Shown: positions 10,321 to 21,487, counted from the first letter of the stretch. The stretch is DNA of 64,000 nt from Gracilaria domingensis (GCA_022539475.1 VCMS01000318.1:32091-96090), one strand, 5' to 3'. Translations and numbers: made by a program. The notes: a model not told the origin generated them from the sequence alone.

Positions 10321-11054
10321 TATGGGGCGTCTGGAGGCTGTCCTCCAGGAGTGGCAGCTAGATATTTAAGAACGAGTGGGCGCATACAGTCCGGGCCTGG
10401 CGAGGATGCCTTGGAGGTCTGCTGTAGCGTGCGATGCACGAAGTTCTCGTCCAGAAAGAAAGAAGCCGGCAGTTGCTCCTGAGGGGTTGGACTCACTGGA
10501 ATGTTTGGCGCTGGATGGAGCTCGTCGAGAAGTTCAGATGCAGCGTGAGAGGGAGCTGTCGGGTTCGAGTAAGAACTCAAAATGGCGCAGGTCTTCGTGA
10601 ACTCTCCAGCTAGAAATGCCTTTTTAGCTCTTCGTTTCTTACTGTGTGGAGTTGCTGCCTGATGGGGAGTTCGAAGATGAGCGACATGGGCTTCTGCAAG
10701 AAGGGTTGTCCATTCGCCCCGCATGGCCATTTGAATTCTTCGCTTTATAGAACGGTGTAAGGAGGGGCGGTTTCTGTTCCGCGGTTCTCCACGGCCATTC
10801 GTGCGAAAGACGAGTTTTGGGGTGGCAATTAGTCGATTGAGGCAATTTTCTTTCAGCGTCGGTGTTCTAGCTGTGTTGAAATTATGAAGCAGGTGATAAT
10901 AGAGTTCGATATAATCAAGTCGGAGGGAGCGAGGGAGGAAATCGATGGTTGAAAAGCGAAGATCCAGAATGGTAGAGATAGTGGGGCAGTCACCGACGGG
11001 TGGGTGGAAGTGGCATTCTAGGATGCAGATGTATACGTGAACTGTGGTTCTCAA
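10320..11054 (-). pseudogene. RT N-terminal region, copy 2 (244 aa frame)
   Basis: Basic N-terminal extension and the SSPGPDCMRP motif of the fingers. It ends at a frameshift in a C-run after GGQPPDAP, where copy 1 continues unbroken. The start overlaps the end of ORF1 by four bases, as expected for tightly packed retrotransposon ORFs. Confidence 0.65.
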
Positions 11055-11812
11055 TTAAGTCGTGGTTCAGCGGTGGGAAGAGATCCTTGTAGGGTGCCTG
11101 GGTCATTTACGAGAGCGGTAAAACGATTGACATCCGTCCGCATTCTGTTAAGCGCTGGAGAGCGGCTCGAAGAGCCGTTCGGAGGCGTCGATGACCGCAT
11201 TTGTCTTGGGTGTCGGGCAAGGGTTGAGAAATCCATTTCGACTTCGTTTGTTTCATCAGTCCCGTTTATGTGTTCGCCTCCTAAGAGTTTTGGCGCTGTG
11301 GGAGCTGGTCGGCCTGTGCTTTTTTGCGCTGTACGAGGGGCAAGTGGTTGCAAAGTACAGTTTGGTTCACGTTCTTTCAGTGCGATGTAGCAGTTTTTTT
11401 CCGCTGCTCGCAATCCATCTGCAAAGTGCAATAGAGGACGCCAGTAGGTAGAGGGCGCTTCAAGGCGTTCTATCTCCTCTCGGAGTTTTATTACGGCTTT
11501 CCGAAGGTCTCCGTTTCTCTCCGATGTCGGGAAAAGATCCATGAGGTTTTTGATTGGTTGTATAGAAATCTTTGGGAGGCGAGTGAAACCACATTGACAG
11601 ACTATGATATCATGAAAGCGTTTATATGCTGGCTGTAGGATGGTTAGGGAGCTCATGGCGGCGAACACCAGAAACGACCTGGGGTCATCGGTTTTGACTA
11701 GTGTGAGCGGTTCGCGAATACCTGCTTCTGCGAAGCAGCGTGTAATATGTAACAAAACGACCAAGATCCTCCACTCCCCTCGTAGAAAGGGCTGCAACCA
11801 ATATAACTGCAA
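11051..11812 (-). CDS. ORF1-like protein of non-LTR element, copy 2, 253 aa
   Basis: Open frame ending four bases inside the RT ORF. It contains a predicted helical segment around residues 80-135 and a Pro/Ser/Arg-rich C-terminus ending near NRFTALVND, similar to the end of the copy 1 ORF1. No known domain. By position it is the ORF1 (nucleic-acid-binding) protein. Confidence 0.5.
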   Translation of the reverse strand: MQLYWLQPFLRGEWRILVVLLHITRCFAEAGIREPLTLVKTDDPRSFLVFAAMSSLTILQPAYKRFHDIIVCQCGFTRLPKISIQPIKNLMDLFPTSERNGDLRKAVIKLREEIERLEAPSTYWRPLLHFADGLRAAEKNCYIALKEREPNCTLQPLAPRTAQKSTGRPAPTAPKLLGGEHINGTDETNEVEMDFSTLARHPRQMRSSTPPNGSSSRSPALNRMRTDVNRFTALVNDPGTLQGSLPTAEPRLN

Positions 11813-13358
11813 TTAAATGCACCTCAAAACGCAATAAACAATATTTCTATATACTGGCCCTGGGAGTCGCGGGAAAAAGATCATTTACTTCAAATCAGTA
11901 CCAAAAAGATAGAAATGATCTTCTGTTGTGATGTACCTAAACGAGCTCCTCATTAATAGGTATATGTAGAATAGGAAATGCATTTGTATTGGTAACTGAT
12001 ATGCATGAAAGGACTTGTATACATAATGTACTTTTTACCAAGTTCAACATATACAACAATTATAAATGCCATATGTAAAGCCAATATATACATCTATAAT
12101 TTGAGTACCTTTTCTTTCGTAAATGTGGCGAAATAATAGTTCAATCTCAATTAAATGTAAGTAAACAAAAGAACATTGTTTTGTTTCAAACCCTTTAAGC
12201 TATGTTTTGTTAATAACTGCAACGAAAATTTAGTCACATTGCTCTATTGTGTACAAATTGTGTCAAAGTTGTTAAAAGTTTCCAAACCCAACATTTGTTG
12301 CAAGAATAAAAACCAGTAGTACCACATCAAAGCTAAGATTGTATATGTTATAGTTACAAATAAGAGATTTGATTTTTACTGAGAAATATTGAATATGAAA
12401 GAGAGCTTTTGCATACATTCATCAGTACTTGCAAAATGTTAATCTGAATTTTGAAAGATAAATAAACAGTAACTAAGCAACAACAAATTCATCGTCGTCA
12501 TTGACTTCGAAATATTCTTCGACCTTTGCTTGCTCCATACCATATCAACGTTATTATCGTTGCTCGGATGTCCTATCCAACCAAGATTATTCTCCACAAG
12601 ATATGAATGTACAGCAAAGGGAAGTAGTATCCTTGCAATAAAATATACCTTATCGGATGAAAGCTCACAAAATCTTTTCAAAAAATTGTGAAACTCTCCA
12701 AATAGAAGATGAGATGTGTCCATCACATTAATATCAAGCCACGTCTTGTGCAAAAAAGCCAACCTCCACAAACGAACGCGGCCAACAAATTCTTACCTCA
12801 AGAATACCACCATCATCTACAACCTGGAAACCAAACTTGCCTTTTTTGACTCCAAAAGGTTAAATCATTGCACAAGAAATCTTTTGCTGAGCTGTCTTTG
12901 AATCCGTTTATTCCGATAGCAGATAGAAAGGTTTGAACTGATTTGGTGCCAATAATATCCCAACGCCTTCTCTAGGTTAAAGCAACTGTTTCTCTTTAGA
13001 ACTATTATCCTGTTGTACACTGTCCTTACAACCATCCCAAGTATGGGTAAGTTTTCGCTTCAGAATATCAGCCGTATTTTCTGAAAAAGATCGATCTTGG
13101 TCAGTGACTTTGCTCAAAAATCAAATAACTGGTAAATGTACGGTTCAGATTCTTATAGGGCTTTTTCATTAAATAGTATTGAGCACAAAAAGCGTTAAGC
13201 TTATATTTCTGAAATACGGTTTCGGAACGCCTAAGCATTTTCGGCGGTTTAGTGCCTGTGATATTACATTTTTCAAGCTTTAGACATATTCTGATAGCAG
13301 GTGAGCTTTTGGTCCGTGTGGCATCTATGTAGCTTTTTGAGGCGACATGGAACGATTG
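11813..13358. other. AT-rich region with one possible gene relic
   Basis: Base composition changes sharply to AT-rich sequence with many short direct words (ATATGTA, TTGTATAC). A 110-aa minus-strand ORF (12771-12439) has reasonable amino-acid complexity (DTSHLLFGEFHNFLKRF) and could be a transposon fragment, but I do not recognise it. No other coding signal. Confidence 0.35.
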
Positions 13359-13369
13359 AGAGGTTTAAC

Positions 13370-13772
13370 AAAATGCGACGTAGGTGTGGTGCACTCCCAT
13401 GAGTTGGAAAAGAGAAGCCACGTCGCGGAAAGCGCCCCGAGAGAGTTTTTAAAACCTGCTCTCTATAGGGATAGATGCAACAGTAGAACCCTTCGATAGG
13501 GCCAGCGCAATGCCGGGTGTAAGTCCGGGTGGCCCCGATCTGAGCTTGCAGTCCGAGGTCAATGGAGAAGAATCGACGTAAGTATGCGGATGTCCGGAGT
13601 GCTACAGCGGGTGGAAATATTCCGTCCAACGGTATAAGGAAACAAAGAATCAGCAAACGAGCCGCACTGCGCAGCCCTGACTCGTGATAAACGGGAATAA
13701 GTCCCGAGACTAGTCAGTCGAAGCTGTATAACAGGGCAGAGGAACAAGAGCCGTATGACCGGAATAATAACA
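13370..13772 (+). ncRNA. Possible group II intron remnant
   Basis: A structured, non-coding stretch contains AAGGAAACAAAGAATCAGC, AGTGCTACAGCGGGTGG and, near its end, GAGCCGTATGA, which is the 5' strand of the conserved domain V in many organellar group II introns. The expected GTACGGTTC return strand is not found within the next 30 bases, where the Copia target begins. If correct, this is an organelle-derived insertion (NUMT/NUPT-like), truncated in domain V. Identification rests on short motifs only. Confidence 0.3.
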
Positions 13773-13861
13773 AATGAGTTTCAAAAAGATGTCGTAACAC
13801 TTGAAATCTGAGTAAGAGCTGGGTTTTCTAAACTCACAATACGCATGTAGTACATTCAAAG

Positions 13862-14845
13862 TGTGGAGCAAACCCGATTTTGAGGGTTTTTGTTGAAGAA
13901 GCTCTTCATACATGAGCGATGCGCCCGTGCACGTGGCACTTTACATTATGAGGTGCATCCTCTATTGGAGTCTTCAACTGTTGGTTAATTTAATCTTAAT
14001 TAGCACCCGTAGAAGGGCGTGCATGGACCAAGGCCCCCGATTGGGCGTGGACACGTGGAGGTGGAGGGCTAGTGCACCAGTGGGGTAGTTTGGGGAATAT
14101 TTTAGTTTGTCTTTATTTTCTGCCCCCTGACAGTAAGGTTGCGTACGTGTACCACCCGTACGGGTGTGCACTATTTTAATCAGTAAACCGGCCCTGCACC
14201 TGGGGTACTTAGAGGTGCAGGGGCTGCTGAACACCACCTGATGGTAAAGTAACCAAGCCTCTCCTTCGAGAACGGCCACTCGGATCAGAGGGCACTTGAG
14301 ACTCATCTTGAGTGTGGGCTCTAAGCGCTACTGCCCTTGCCGGTGTACTACTCCGCCCGGAGGGTCACCTCAAGAGGTATAAGTACGCGTACTCCTCTTG
14401 GGACGCCTAAGGAATCTGTATATACCGTGTGGTATTGACGTCTACTATTTCTATTAATTCCTGATTGCAGGACAGATCTCCGCCTCAGTATTGGGTTGTT
14501 TCTTGCTCTGTCTCCCCGACGTCGGGCCTGTTGCTCGCGTGTGCACGGCCCGCGTCTCCTGTTTGGACGTATCTCTTTTTCCCTTGTTTCTTGGGCTACG
14601 CCTCCTTCCAGAGTGTCTGGCTCACCCCTTTTCGGGTATTCCTCGCTTCTACACCGTTCTTGGCTGGTGATTCCACTGGTATTGGACTTTCCGCATTCAC
14701 CTCTGTAGACTTTCCTCAGTACACTACTGGTCTTACACCCAGGTCACCGGTGTCAACAAAGGCTCTTCCACCGAGTTACCATCCCCTAGAGAGCAGGACT
14801 TTGGACATCCTGTGCGTGTTTCACCCGTCCTGGGTTTTCACCACA
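13862..14845 (+). mobile_element. Solo LTR (984 bp) of another retrotransposon
   Basis: Begins TGTGG and ends CCACA, the canonical TG...CA inverted ends, and is flanked by 5-bp duplications CAAAG at 13,857-13,861 and 14,846-14,850. The empty site is visible in the other Copia LTR. A TATAAG box lies at 14,378, which suggests plus orientation. No internal coding region remains, so it arose by LTR-LTR recombination. Confidence 0.88.
14378..14383 (+). promoter_or_regulatory. TATA box of the solo LTR
   Basis: TATAAG in a CG-rich context about 470 bp from the LTR 3' end. It is placed as the LTR promoter by position and motif only. Confidence 0.4.
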
Positions 14846-15063
14846 CAAAGGATCAAGCAACAAACATAAGCGTCAGCTCAAATTAAAAAAAACCTTCATA
14901 CAGAAGGCAAATGCACAGTACAAGTCATCATCCTGCATACTGTAGTGTTTCAGCTTACCTAGATTCTTTTCAGTCCTGAACATAACGGCAATCCATATCA
15001 AACCCAAACCTATCCTAGTCAGGTTCGTCACAATGTCCTAGTTATTGCTCACCATTTTCAACT

Positions 15064-15072
15064 CCCTCTCTT
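15064..15072 (-). promoter_or_regulatory. Copia polypurine tract
   Basis: AAGAGAGGG on the sense (minus) strand directly abuts the 3' LTR. It would prime plus-strand DNA synthesis. Confidence 0.75.
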
Positions 15073-15079
15073 GTTTGCG

Positions 15080-16673
15080 CTATTCCTCGATAGCAAAAAT
15101 ACCAAGGGCTTCGCGGTGCACAGCAAATAGAATTCTACTCAACGGCTTCGTGACTAAGTCTGCATGCATTTCTTTTGTCGGCATGTACTGCACTGTGATA
15201 ATTTCTTGATCGATTAAGTCCTTCATGTAGTTTCCCTTATTGCCACGTGCTTGGAAGAACGTACTCCAAAACGCTCCCAATTCAAGGCGCCCTGATTGTC
15301 CTGGAATAAGACAGTAGCACTCGTACCAGGCCACCCAAGATCTTCTAACAAGCTGAACATCCAGACGACTAACTTGCAAGCCTCACTTGACGCTACAAAC
15401 TCGGCTTCAGTTGTTGATAGAGCTACAACTGATTGCTTCAGAGTTTTCCACGCTACAGTAGTTTTGCCAAGCATAATCAATATACCTTTTGTTGACTTTC
15501 TCGTCCCAGAGTCTGATTCCCAATCTGCGTCTGCAAAAGCAGCAAGCGCACCTTGCTGACCATCGAACTTCAATCCGTACGTCTCCGTACCCTTCAGGTA
15601 CCTCATGACTCGTTTTGCCGCCTGTACGTGACATTCAAGGGGCTCATGAGACTTTCTGCATAGCACCGAAACTGTCGTACTAATATCAGGCCTTGTTCGC
15701 GTAGCCAAGAAACGTAAGCTGCCAATCATTTCCTGATACGTCTGGACATCAGTGCGCTGATGACAGCAGTCTGGGGCAACACATGCCTTCGTCATTGGAG
15801 TAGATACCGGCTTACACTGTGCCATTCCAAACCTGGAAAGAACTGCAGCCAAATATTCCTTCTGATGAAAGCAAGCACCAGAATCATAACGAACGAATGT
15901 CACACCCAAGAATTTCGACATTTTCCGATGTCATTTGCATCCAAATATTGGGAAATGTCACTCTTCACGGCAACAACATCTTCCATACTTCGAGAGATGG
16001 TGATAATGTCATCGACATAGGTCATGATCCATGTGTTGTCTCGGACGTAGACACATTCGTCTGAAAGTGACGGCTTGAACTTCAGCTTTCTCATGACTTC
16101 GTTCCACTTCATATGCCATTGTCGAGGTGCTTGTTTGAGTCCATACAGGCTCTTACAAAGCTTCAATACCTCTCCTTCACTGCAAATCTTCAAACCATCT
16201 GGAGGCGTCATGTAGATTGCGTCGTCAATGTCACTATGAAGAAAAGCAGTTTTGATATCCGTTTGGTGAATCAAACGCCCCTTTTGAATAGCTAAACCCA
16301 ACACCAACCGTACAGTGTTGAAATCTACCACAGGCGCATATGTGCGCTCTACAGACCCTTGCATGTACCCTGCGACGACAAGCCGTGCCTTACAACGAAC
16401 CATATCTCCATCAGAATTCGTTTTCCTTAGAAAAACCATCCGACTCGCAATAGGCTTCATGTCGGAAGTTCTCTTAGTCGCTGTCTAGGTCTTATGTGCA
16501 TTAAGAGAGAGAATTTCATCATCGATCGCTGCTTTCCACTGTTCTGCATCTGGCATTCTTAGCGCTTCTGCTACACTAGATGGTGTCGCCATTGCTACTT
16601 GGGTAGCCTTCATAGCTTTTCCCGGATGGATCCAATCAGGTTCCCTGCGCTGACGGGAGAGATACCCTGTCAC
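15080..16673 (-). pseudogene. Copia reverse transcriptase and RNase H
   Basis: Frames 16673-16485, 16460-15900, 15921-15223 and 15379-15080 read in order as one RT-RNase H region. The RT shows CKARLVVAGY, TDIKTAFLH, the LYGLKQAPRQW motif and YVDD. RNase H shows ADADWESD and STTEAEF, and the end reads HADLVTKPLS. A TAG before the RT (about 16,485) and two frameshifts break the polyprotein. The catalytic residues are preserved. Confidence 0.85.
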
Positions 16674-16812
16674 AGAGAAGCACTTTTCCAGGGACTGACT
16701 CTGAACAACAGGAATGTATTCCTCTCCTACAGTACCATACGAAGATGTCTCAGCTGGGAAGTGAGTAAGGTACTCCTAATTTTCCTTGTCCACTTCGATC
16801 GCATAATGCTCT

Positions 16813-17992
16813 TCACCTGCATTCGGCGCAGTGATTTCTTTCGTACCGCTTGCTTCCATCATCTGCCTCATTTCCCTGATTCCACTGCCTCGTAGATTTA
16901 TGTCCTTCTTCTTCCAATTCCACTCCTTCACCCTGGTCTCCAGCAAGAACAATTCCCTCAGATGCTACAGATCGCGCTTCAGTGAGACCTGGGCTTCTAC
17001 TAGGTCTGATTTCGTGATCATCACTATTGAACCACCCACGGCCTGGAAAAGATCCCTCATCTATCACCACATCTCTTGTGATAATTACAGAGCCACTTTC
17101 TCGAAGCCAAATTCTGTACTGGCTGTTCTCTGTGAAGCCAAGTACCAGACCTTCTCTGCTCTTGGGGTCAATCTTCTTGCTCTGCTGCTTCGGAACATGT
17201 ACCCACGCGTGAGATCCAAATAATATCCGAAGGTAGTTAATCCTGGGCTTCGTTTCAATGAACAATTCATAACAAGTTGCATTTGCACGTGTGGGACATA
17301 AGAATCGATTTCTAATGTTCGCGGCATGTGTCACAGCTTCCGCTCAGAACTCTTTCGGTGCCCTGCGTGCAATAGCAAGGATCTTGCGCACTCCACAATG
17401 GTGCGGTTCGTTCTCTCAGCGGTGCCATTCTCGTTTTGAGAATATGAGGGTGAAGTCCGCCATTCAATTCCTTTCTGGCGCAAATAGTTCTCCAAAGCAA
17501 CATATTCTCCTCCAGAATTACTACGGAGCTGCTGAGTGCGGCACCCTGTCTTGCATTCAGCCCACGCCTCAAAAAGCTTGAAGTTTGAGGCAGCGTCGCT
17601 CTTCCTCGCTTTTGGCTTGATCACTACAAACCCCGAAAAGTCATCTTTGAAAGAGATATAGTATCTCGAACCTCCTAGTGATGTCACACTCTGGCATGTC
17701 CAAGACGGGCGTGCAAAAGCGCTTCATTAAAAGGTGCTCTTGCGACCTGAGCGACTTCACGTGTGTCAGGTTTGACCAGCTCACCTTCAACAAGATATAT
17801 ACATTTCTTTTCTCGTCCTTGCAGTACGATAACCCCGTTTTGGAAGCCTGAGCATTTTCTTCTACCGAAGACAATTCGTATACCTTCACCACATAGAGAA
17901 GAACATGACAGAAGAATATCGTTCATTTCCGGAATAAACAAAACATTTCGTAGAATGACATTGCGGTAGAAAATATCAGACCCTTCCCTCAC
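16813..17992 (-). pseudogene. Copia GAG-pre-integrase and integrase
   Basis: The pre-integrase HARLGHA zinc-binding region (frame 17992-17684) is followed by the integrase core (17687-17331) with FKDDFSGF, then LRSNSGGEY and NGTAERTNRT, and the C-terminal part (17334-16813). The second catalytic Asp, normally within a LRSDNGGEY-like motif, is Asn here, so strand transfer should be lost. Frameshifts lie at about 17,690 and 17,330. Confidence 0.8.
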
Positions 17993-18020
17993 TGTAGCTC
18001 GTAGAGGGGGGGCGTCTCCA

Positions 18021-18367
18021 TTAAACAGCTCGAACTGTACTGTTATCGCCTAAAACAGCAGTTCTTGGCTCGACGTGACGAACGCTCTGCAGCAGAGTGC
18101 GGTCGTTCACAATGTGCTGAGAAGCTCCTGAGTCCGAAACAAATTTAGACGGGTTTGCAACACTGCGCTGTGTTGCCATCAGAAGCATTGCCTGATGAGC
18201 AATATCTTCTTGCCCAGCATTTGCGCTCCCTGTTTCTATCATTCCATCATCACTTGGTGTATAACGTTTGTAAGGACAATTTCTGGCGATGTGACCCTTC
18301 TTGCGACAATTGTAGCAAGTTCTCCTTTCCGTTTTCCTCCTTTTCAGTCGTGCGGTGGGACGTTTGA
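18021..18367 (-). pseudogene. Copia CCHC knuckle and aspartic protease
   Basis: In frame after the gag stop, a knuckle Cys-Tyr-Asn-Cys-x4-His-x4-Cys is followed by the protease motif DSGASQHIVND. Protease would cleave the Gag-Pol polyprotein. It is separated from gag by a single in-frame TAG and from integrase by another stop near 18,021. Confidence 0.8.
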
Positions 18368-18383
18368 AGGCTTGCAGAGCATT

Positions 18384-18998
18384 CTAGATCACGTTACCGG
18401 TCATCGTAATCCCCGCCATGGCCTTCTCCTCGTATTCCTGCAGCATTCTCGCAGACAAAACCTCCCAAGACAGCCCCGTGTTCAAAGTTTCCAACGCGGC
18501 AACAGTAATACCGTAGCTAGATGTACTCTTCTCTCCGAAGAATGCCAGAAAAATAGCCACTTGGAGCTCCTCTCCAAGCACCGTCTCCATGCCTGCAAGA
18601 CGATTAGAAATTTCTTTGAACGAATCAATATAATCTTGCATAGGCTGTCCGGAATACTCCTTCCGCGTCAATCGGGTTTGAAGCTGCACCCTAGTCGTCA
18701 CGTTTGACACAGCATAACGATCTTGGAACTTCTTCCACATAAAAAACGGGTCGTGTTGATCGGCTAAACACAGCCGCAGTGGCTTATCTTCTAGTCCATG
18801 CATCAGTAGCGCGCGTGCTTTCGCTAATTCCACCTTCTGATGGTCCGTCATTTCTTTACCGTGGATGCTCACTTCATTGACAGTTACAAAACGTAGAACG
18901 CCTTCTGCCTGTAATACTGCTTCTGTTCGCGCTTTCCATGAAAGAAAGTCTTCCCCACTTCGCCCGTGGAACTTCTGTATTTTCTTGGTTTCCTCCAT
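18384..18998 (-). CDS. Copia Gag, 204 aa
   Basis: Typical UBN2/Copia Gag: F-x-G...F-x-x-W near the N-terminus, WKKFQDRYA in the middle, and a QDYIDSFKEISNRLAG segment. It forms the particle shell. It stops at TAG after NVI and continues in the same frame into the CCHC knuckle, so the stop could be a point mutation or a Gag/Pol control point; other stops downstream favour mutation. Confidence 0.8.
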   Translation of the reverse strand: MEETKKIQKFHGRSGEDFLSWKARTEAVLQAEGVLRFVTVNEVSIHGKEMTDHQKVELAKARALLMHGLEDKPLRLCLADQHDPFFMWKKFQDRYAVSNVTTRVQLQTRLTRKEYSGQPMQDYIDSFKEISNRLAGMETVLGEELQVAIFLAFFGEKSTSSYGITVAALETLNTGLSWEVLSARMLQEYEEKAMAGITMTGNVI

Positions 18999-19173
18999 TC
19001 CGGTTATAAAACAATAGAACAGAATTCTTGGAACACAACTCTTGGCAGTGTATCGAGTATTCGAAAGACTTCAAAAAACCAGAAATCCCAGTAACTGCAG
19101 TGCGCGATCAGACTCGAAGTAATACACACAGAATGGAGATAAGCAAAACGGCGTGATAGCTAGGCAAATAGGG

Positions 19174-19187
19174 CTGGGCCCATAACC
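19174..19187 (-). promoter_or_regulatory. Copia primer-binding site
   Basis: GGTTATGGGCCCAG on the sense strand begins immediately after the 5' LTR. Position and sequence fit a primer-binding site of Copia elements primed by a (half) initiator tRNA; the exact tRNA was not verified. Confidence 0.6.
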
Positions 19188-19463
19188 ACTTGAAATCTGA
19201 ATAAGAGCTGGGTTGTTTGAACTCACGGAACGCATGTAGTACATTCAAGGAATCAAGGAACAAACATATGCGTCACCTAAAATTAAACATAACCTTCATA
19301 CAGGAGGCAAATGCACAGTAAACGTCATCATCCTGCGTACTGTAGTGTTTCAGCTGACCTAGATTCTCTTCAGTCCTGAACATAACGGCAATCCATATCA
19401 AGTCCAAACCTATCCTAGTCAGGTTCGTCACAATGTTCTAGTCATTGCTCGCCACTTTCAACT
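19188..19463 (-). repeat. Copia 5' LTR (276 bp)
   Basis: Intact LTR, nearly identical to the interrupted left LTR. It is flanked outside by the target duplication GTAAC. Confidence 0.92.
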
Positions 19464-19468
19464 GTAAC

Positions 19469-21487
19469 TTCGGTCTAGAACTCCTCCGGGACAGAGGTGG
19501 ATAGCAACTCCGGGGATGCGGCGGTTTAGCCCGGTTAGGGACGAGGAACCGTTCGCATGCAGTAAGAAGCTAGAGCCAGAGGCCTTCTTGAGGTTTACTT
19601 CCCGTAGAGTGGCGGGAAGTGCCGCCACCTATACAGGGCACTTGAAAATATCAAACAAAAATATCTAACTATCCGGCGCTGCCGGCCAACACTCTTCACG
19701 TGTGAAACCGTGGCGGGCTTGCCACGGCGCACCCGGCATCGGGCCAACTCAGCACACGTGTGCAGAAACACTACCCTTCCTAGGCATACCCTGAAATGGG
19801 GCCAGACCACAATGCACCACCTCCATCGAGGGCGTTACCGCCGAAACCCCATAGAAGTGGGCATCCCCGAGAGATCATTGCTCTAAATCTCCTCATTCTC
19901 AAGACGGAAACACCCGAGAACCACCGCTTCTTCGACCCATTGTGGGCTTCTTTAGTCGGACATCCGTACTTTCGGCGTTGCTTCATCGTACCGGGAACAA
20001 TCTCCCAACCGCGCTGTAGCGGCTTTAGCAATTCCTGAACATCCCCCGAGCAGTCCTACGTTCTCCAAAGAGAGGTTCCACTGCATTAAATTGGCCGTTC
20101 TCGAGCAAAACCTCCTGACTAATATCGGCTACAGTAGCCTGTTCACCCATTTCGGTCGATCCGACTTTCCGGCTTCCCCTAACGCACGGGGCAAACTCGC
20201 TGCTCCAGTGATTTTGCTAACCCGTACGAGACGATTTAGCCTAAGAAACCCTAATTTGAAGACCGGAAAGTGCCTCAAACGAGGTCGTTTCGGTTCGGCC
20301 TCACTGTAAACAACCGAAAATCGGCGAACTGAACACCTCCGCTGGGCGGCTTGAATGCAAATGGAAGTCGGCGTTCTTTAACACTACTTGTAGCCCTACT
20401 GAAGTTCTATTTAGACGCCAGTTTCCGGAGTAATCAGCACTCGCATTGCGGAGATAACGCACTCCCAAGTTGTGCTAAAAATAGCTCAACCGAGGGGTGT
20501 TTCGAGAACGCCGTAATTTAGGAACCGTTTCAGACGGCAGTAGGCCTTCTCGGTAAAGCTTAAATCTCCGTAATTAGAGTTCATTGACGTCGAGAAGTCG
20601 GAATTTGCAGCCGATTAAGTCGGTCGAACGCGATCCTTCCAGTTCGGACATCTCGAAAGGGCAAGTTGATTGACCGACTGAGATGAATTTGGAACTTCGT
20701 GCTCGATCTTCCCAGAAGGAAAAATTACCTCACAGAGGGGCTCGATGCGCTCGAGAGAGGTGCCTTAGTGATGCCGAGATCTTAGAAAATGCCGTGTGAC
20801 GGATACAGCACAAGTCCGGTGCGGTGCACTGACAGTACTGTAGTGCTCAACCCTTCATCACGAATGAAGGCATACCTTTAACAAACGGACTACGTACATG
20901 CTCTAGAACGGTGAAACGGATTCCAGACACCCATGAGCGTTCATAAACCCCCAAAAAACTGGGTTATGAAACCGTGAACAGCTAGAACGGTTAAGCGCAA
21001 GTTCTCAGTAATGGCACATGTAAATCCGTCTTTGCGGCAAAGAAACCGAGGATACTCGGCAATGAGTGATATGTAGTGGCACCAAGGGGTGGTGTAAACG
21101 GTAAGTCATGCCTCGTATGGTAGACGTAGTTCATCAAGCCGGTGGCGGCATGGCTCAAATCTTTCTTCTTGTTCTCCCCCTTCTCAGTGGGCAATACGTC
21201 GTTCGAGGCTGTTGCGAATGGCCTAAAAGAGAGAGCTAAGTTTCCGCAGAAGCGGATGTAGCGATAAAACTTCTTAGTCTTCCTTCCAGTGTCCTGGCTT
21301 CTTCTCCTTCTTCCCAGGCTTCTTTCTTCTTCATCTTCTTCTCCACTGTAAGTGGCTTCTGGGCTCCGCCGCTTGTTTGTGCAGCAAAAACTTTCTGCAT
21401 AGAGCGGTATGTTAATATCAACGTGGGTGCATCCGCGTGCAGCGGCATTTTCCGTCTGAGACGGCATATCTCACAAGTTGTGGGTGC
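19469..21487. other. Non-coding, probably 3' region of the first Gypsy element
   Basis: About 2 kb with no supported gene; the longer ORFs have no domain. It lies directly downstream of the Gypsy chromodomain stop, where a 3' LTR would be expected, but no second LTR copy is present in the window to confirm this. Confidence 0.3.

Larger units (their letters stand above)
8323..11812 (-). mobile_element. Non-LTR retrotransposon, copy 2 (same family, inactive)
   Basis: Same domain order and strand as copy 1, with clear protein-level similarity throughout (PPVGDCP, WTTLLAEA, TQQGDPLSPLLFA, GIDVTIVSP). Damage: loss of one C in a C-run near 10,320 shifts the frame; a TAG at 9,898-9,900 replaces a Tyr codon of copy 1; motif C reads YADE instead of YADD; the knuckle His is Tyr. 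The 3' end diverges from copy 1 at about 8,390 and runs into hairpin sequence, so the nuclease C-terminus is missing. Confidence 0.75.
13799..15063 (-). repeat. Copia 3' LTR, interrupted by a nested solo LTR
   Basis: Matches the right LTR base for base at protein-free level over two blocks, 13,799-13,861 and 14,851-15,063, with the nested LTR and duplicated CAAAG between them. Removing 989 bases leaves 276 bp, the same length as the other LTR. Confidence 0.9.
13799..19463 (-). mobile_element. Copia-type LTR retrotransposon, complete structure, mutated genes
   Basis: Flanked by identical 5-bp target duplications GTAAC (13,794-13,798 and 19,464-19,468). The LTRs start ACTTGAAA and end TTTCAACT on the plus strand. 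Both LTRs are 276 bp once the nested solo LTR and its duplication are removed from the left one. The primer-binding site and polypurine tract lie where expected for a minus-strand element. Gene order on the minus strand: gag, CCHC knuckle, protease, integrase, reverse transcriptase, RNase H. Several stops and frameshifts make it non-autonomous. Confidence 0.92.

Noticed and set aside
20991-21467. 158-aa minus-strand ORF downstream of the Gypsy 1 chromodomain
   Set aside because: No domain and no counterpart in Gypsy 2; likely chance in a non-coding 3' region.
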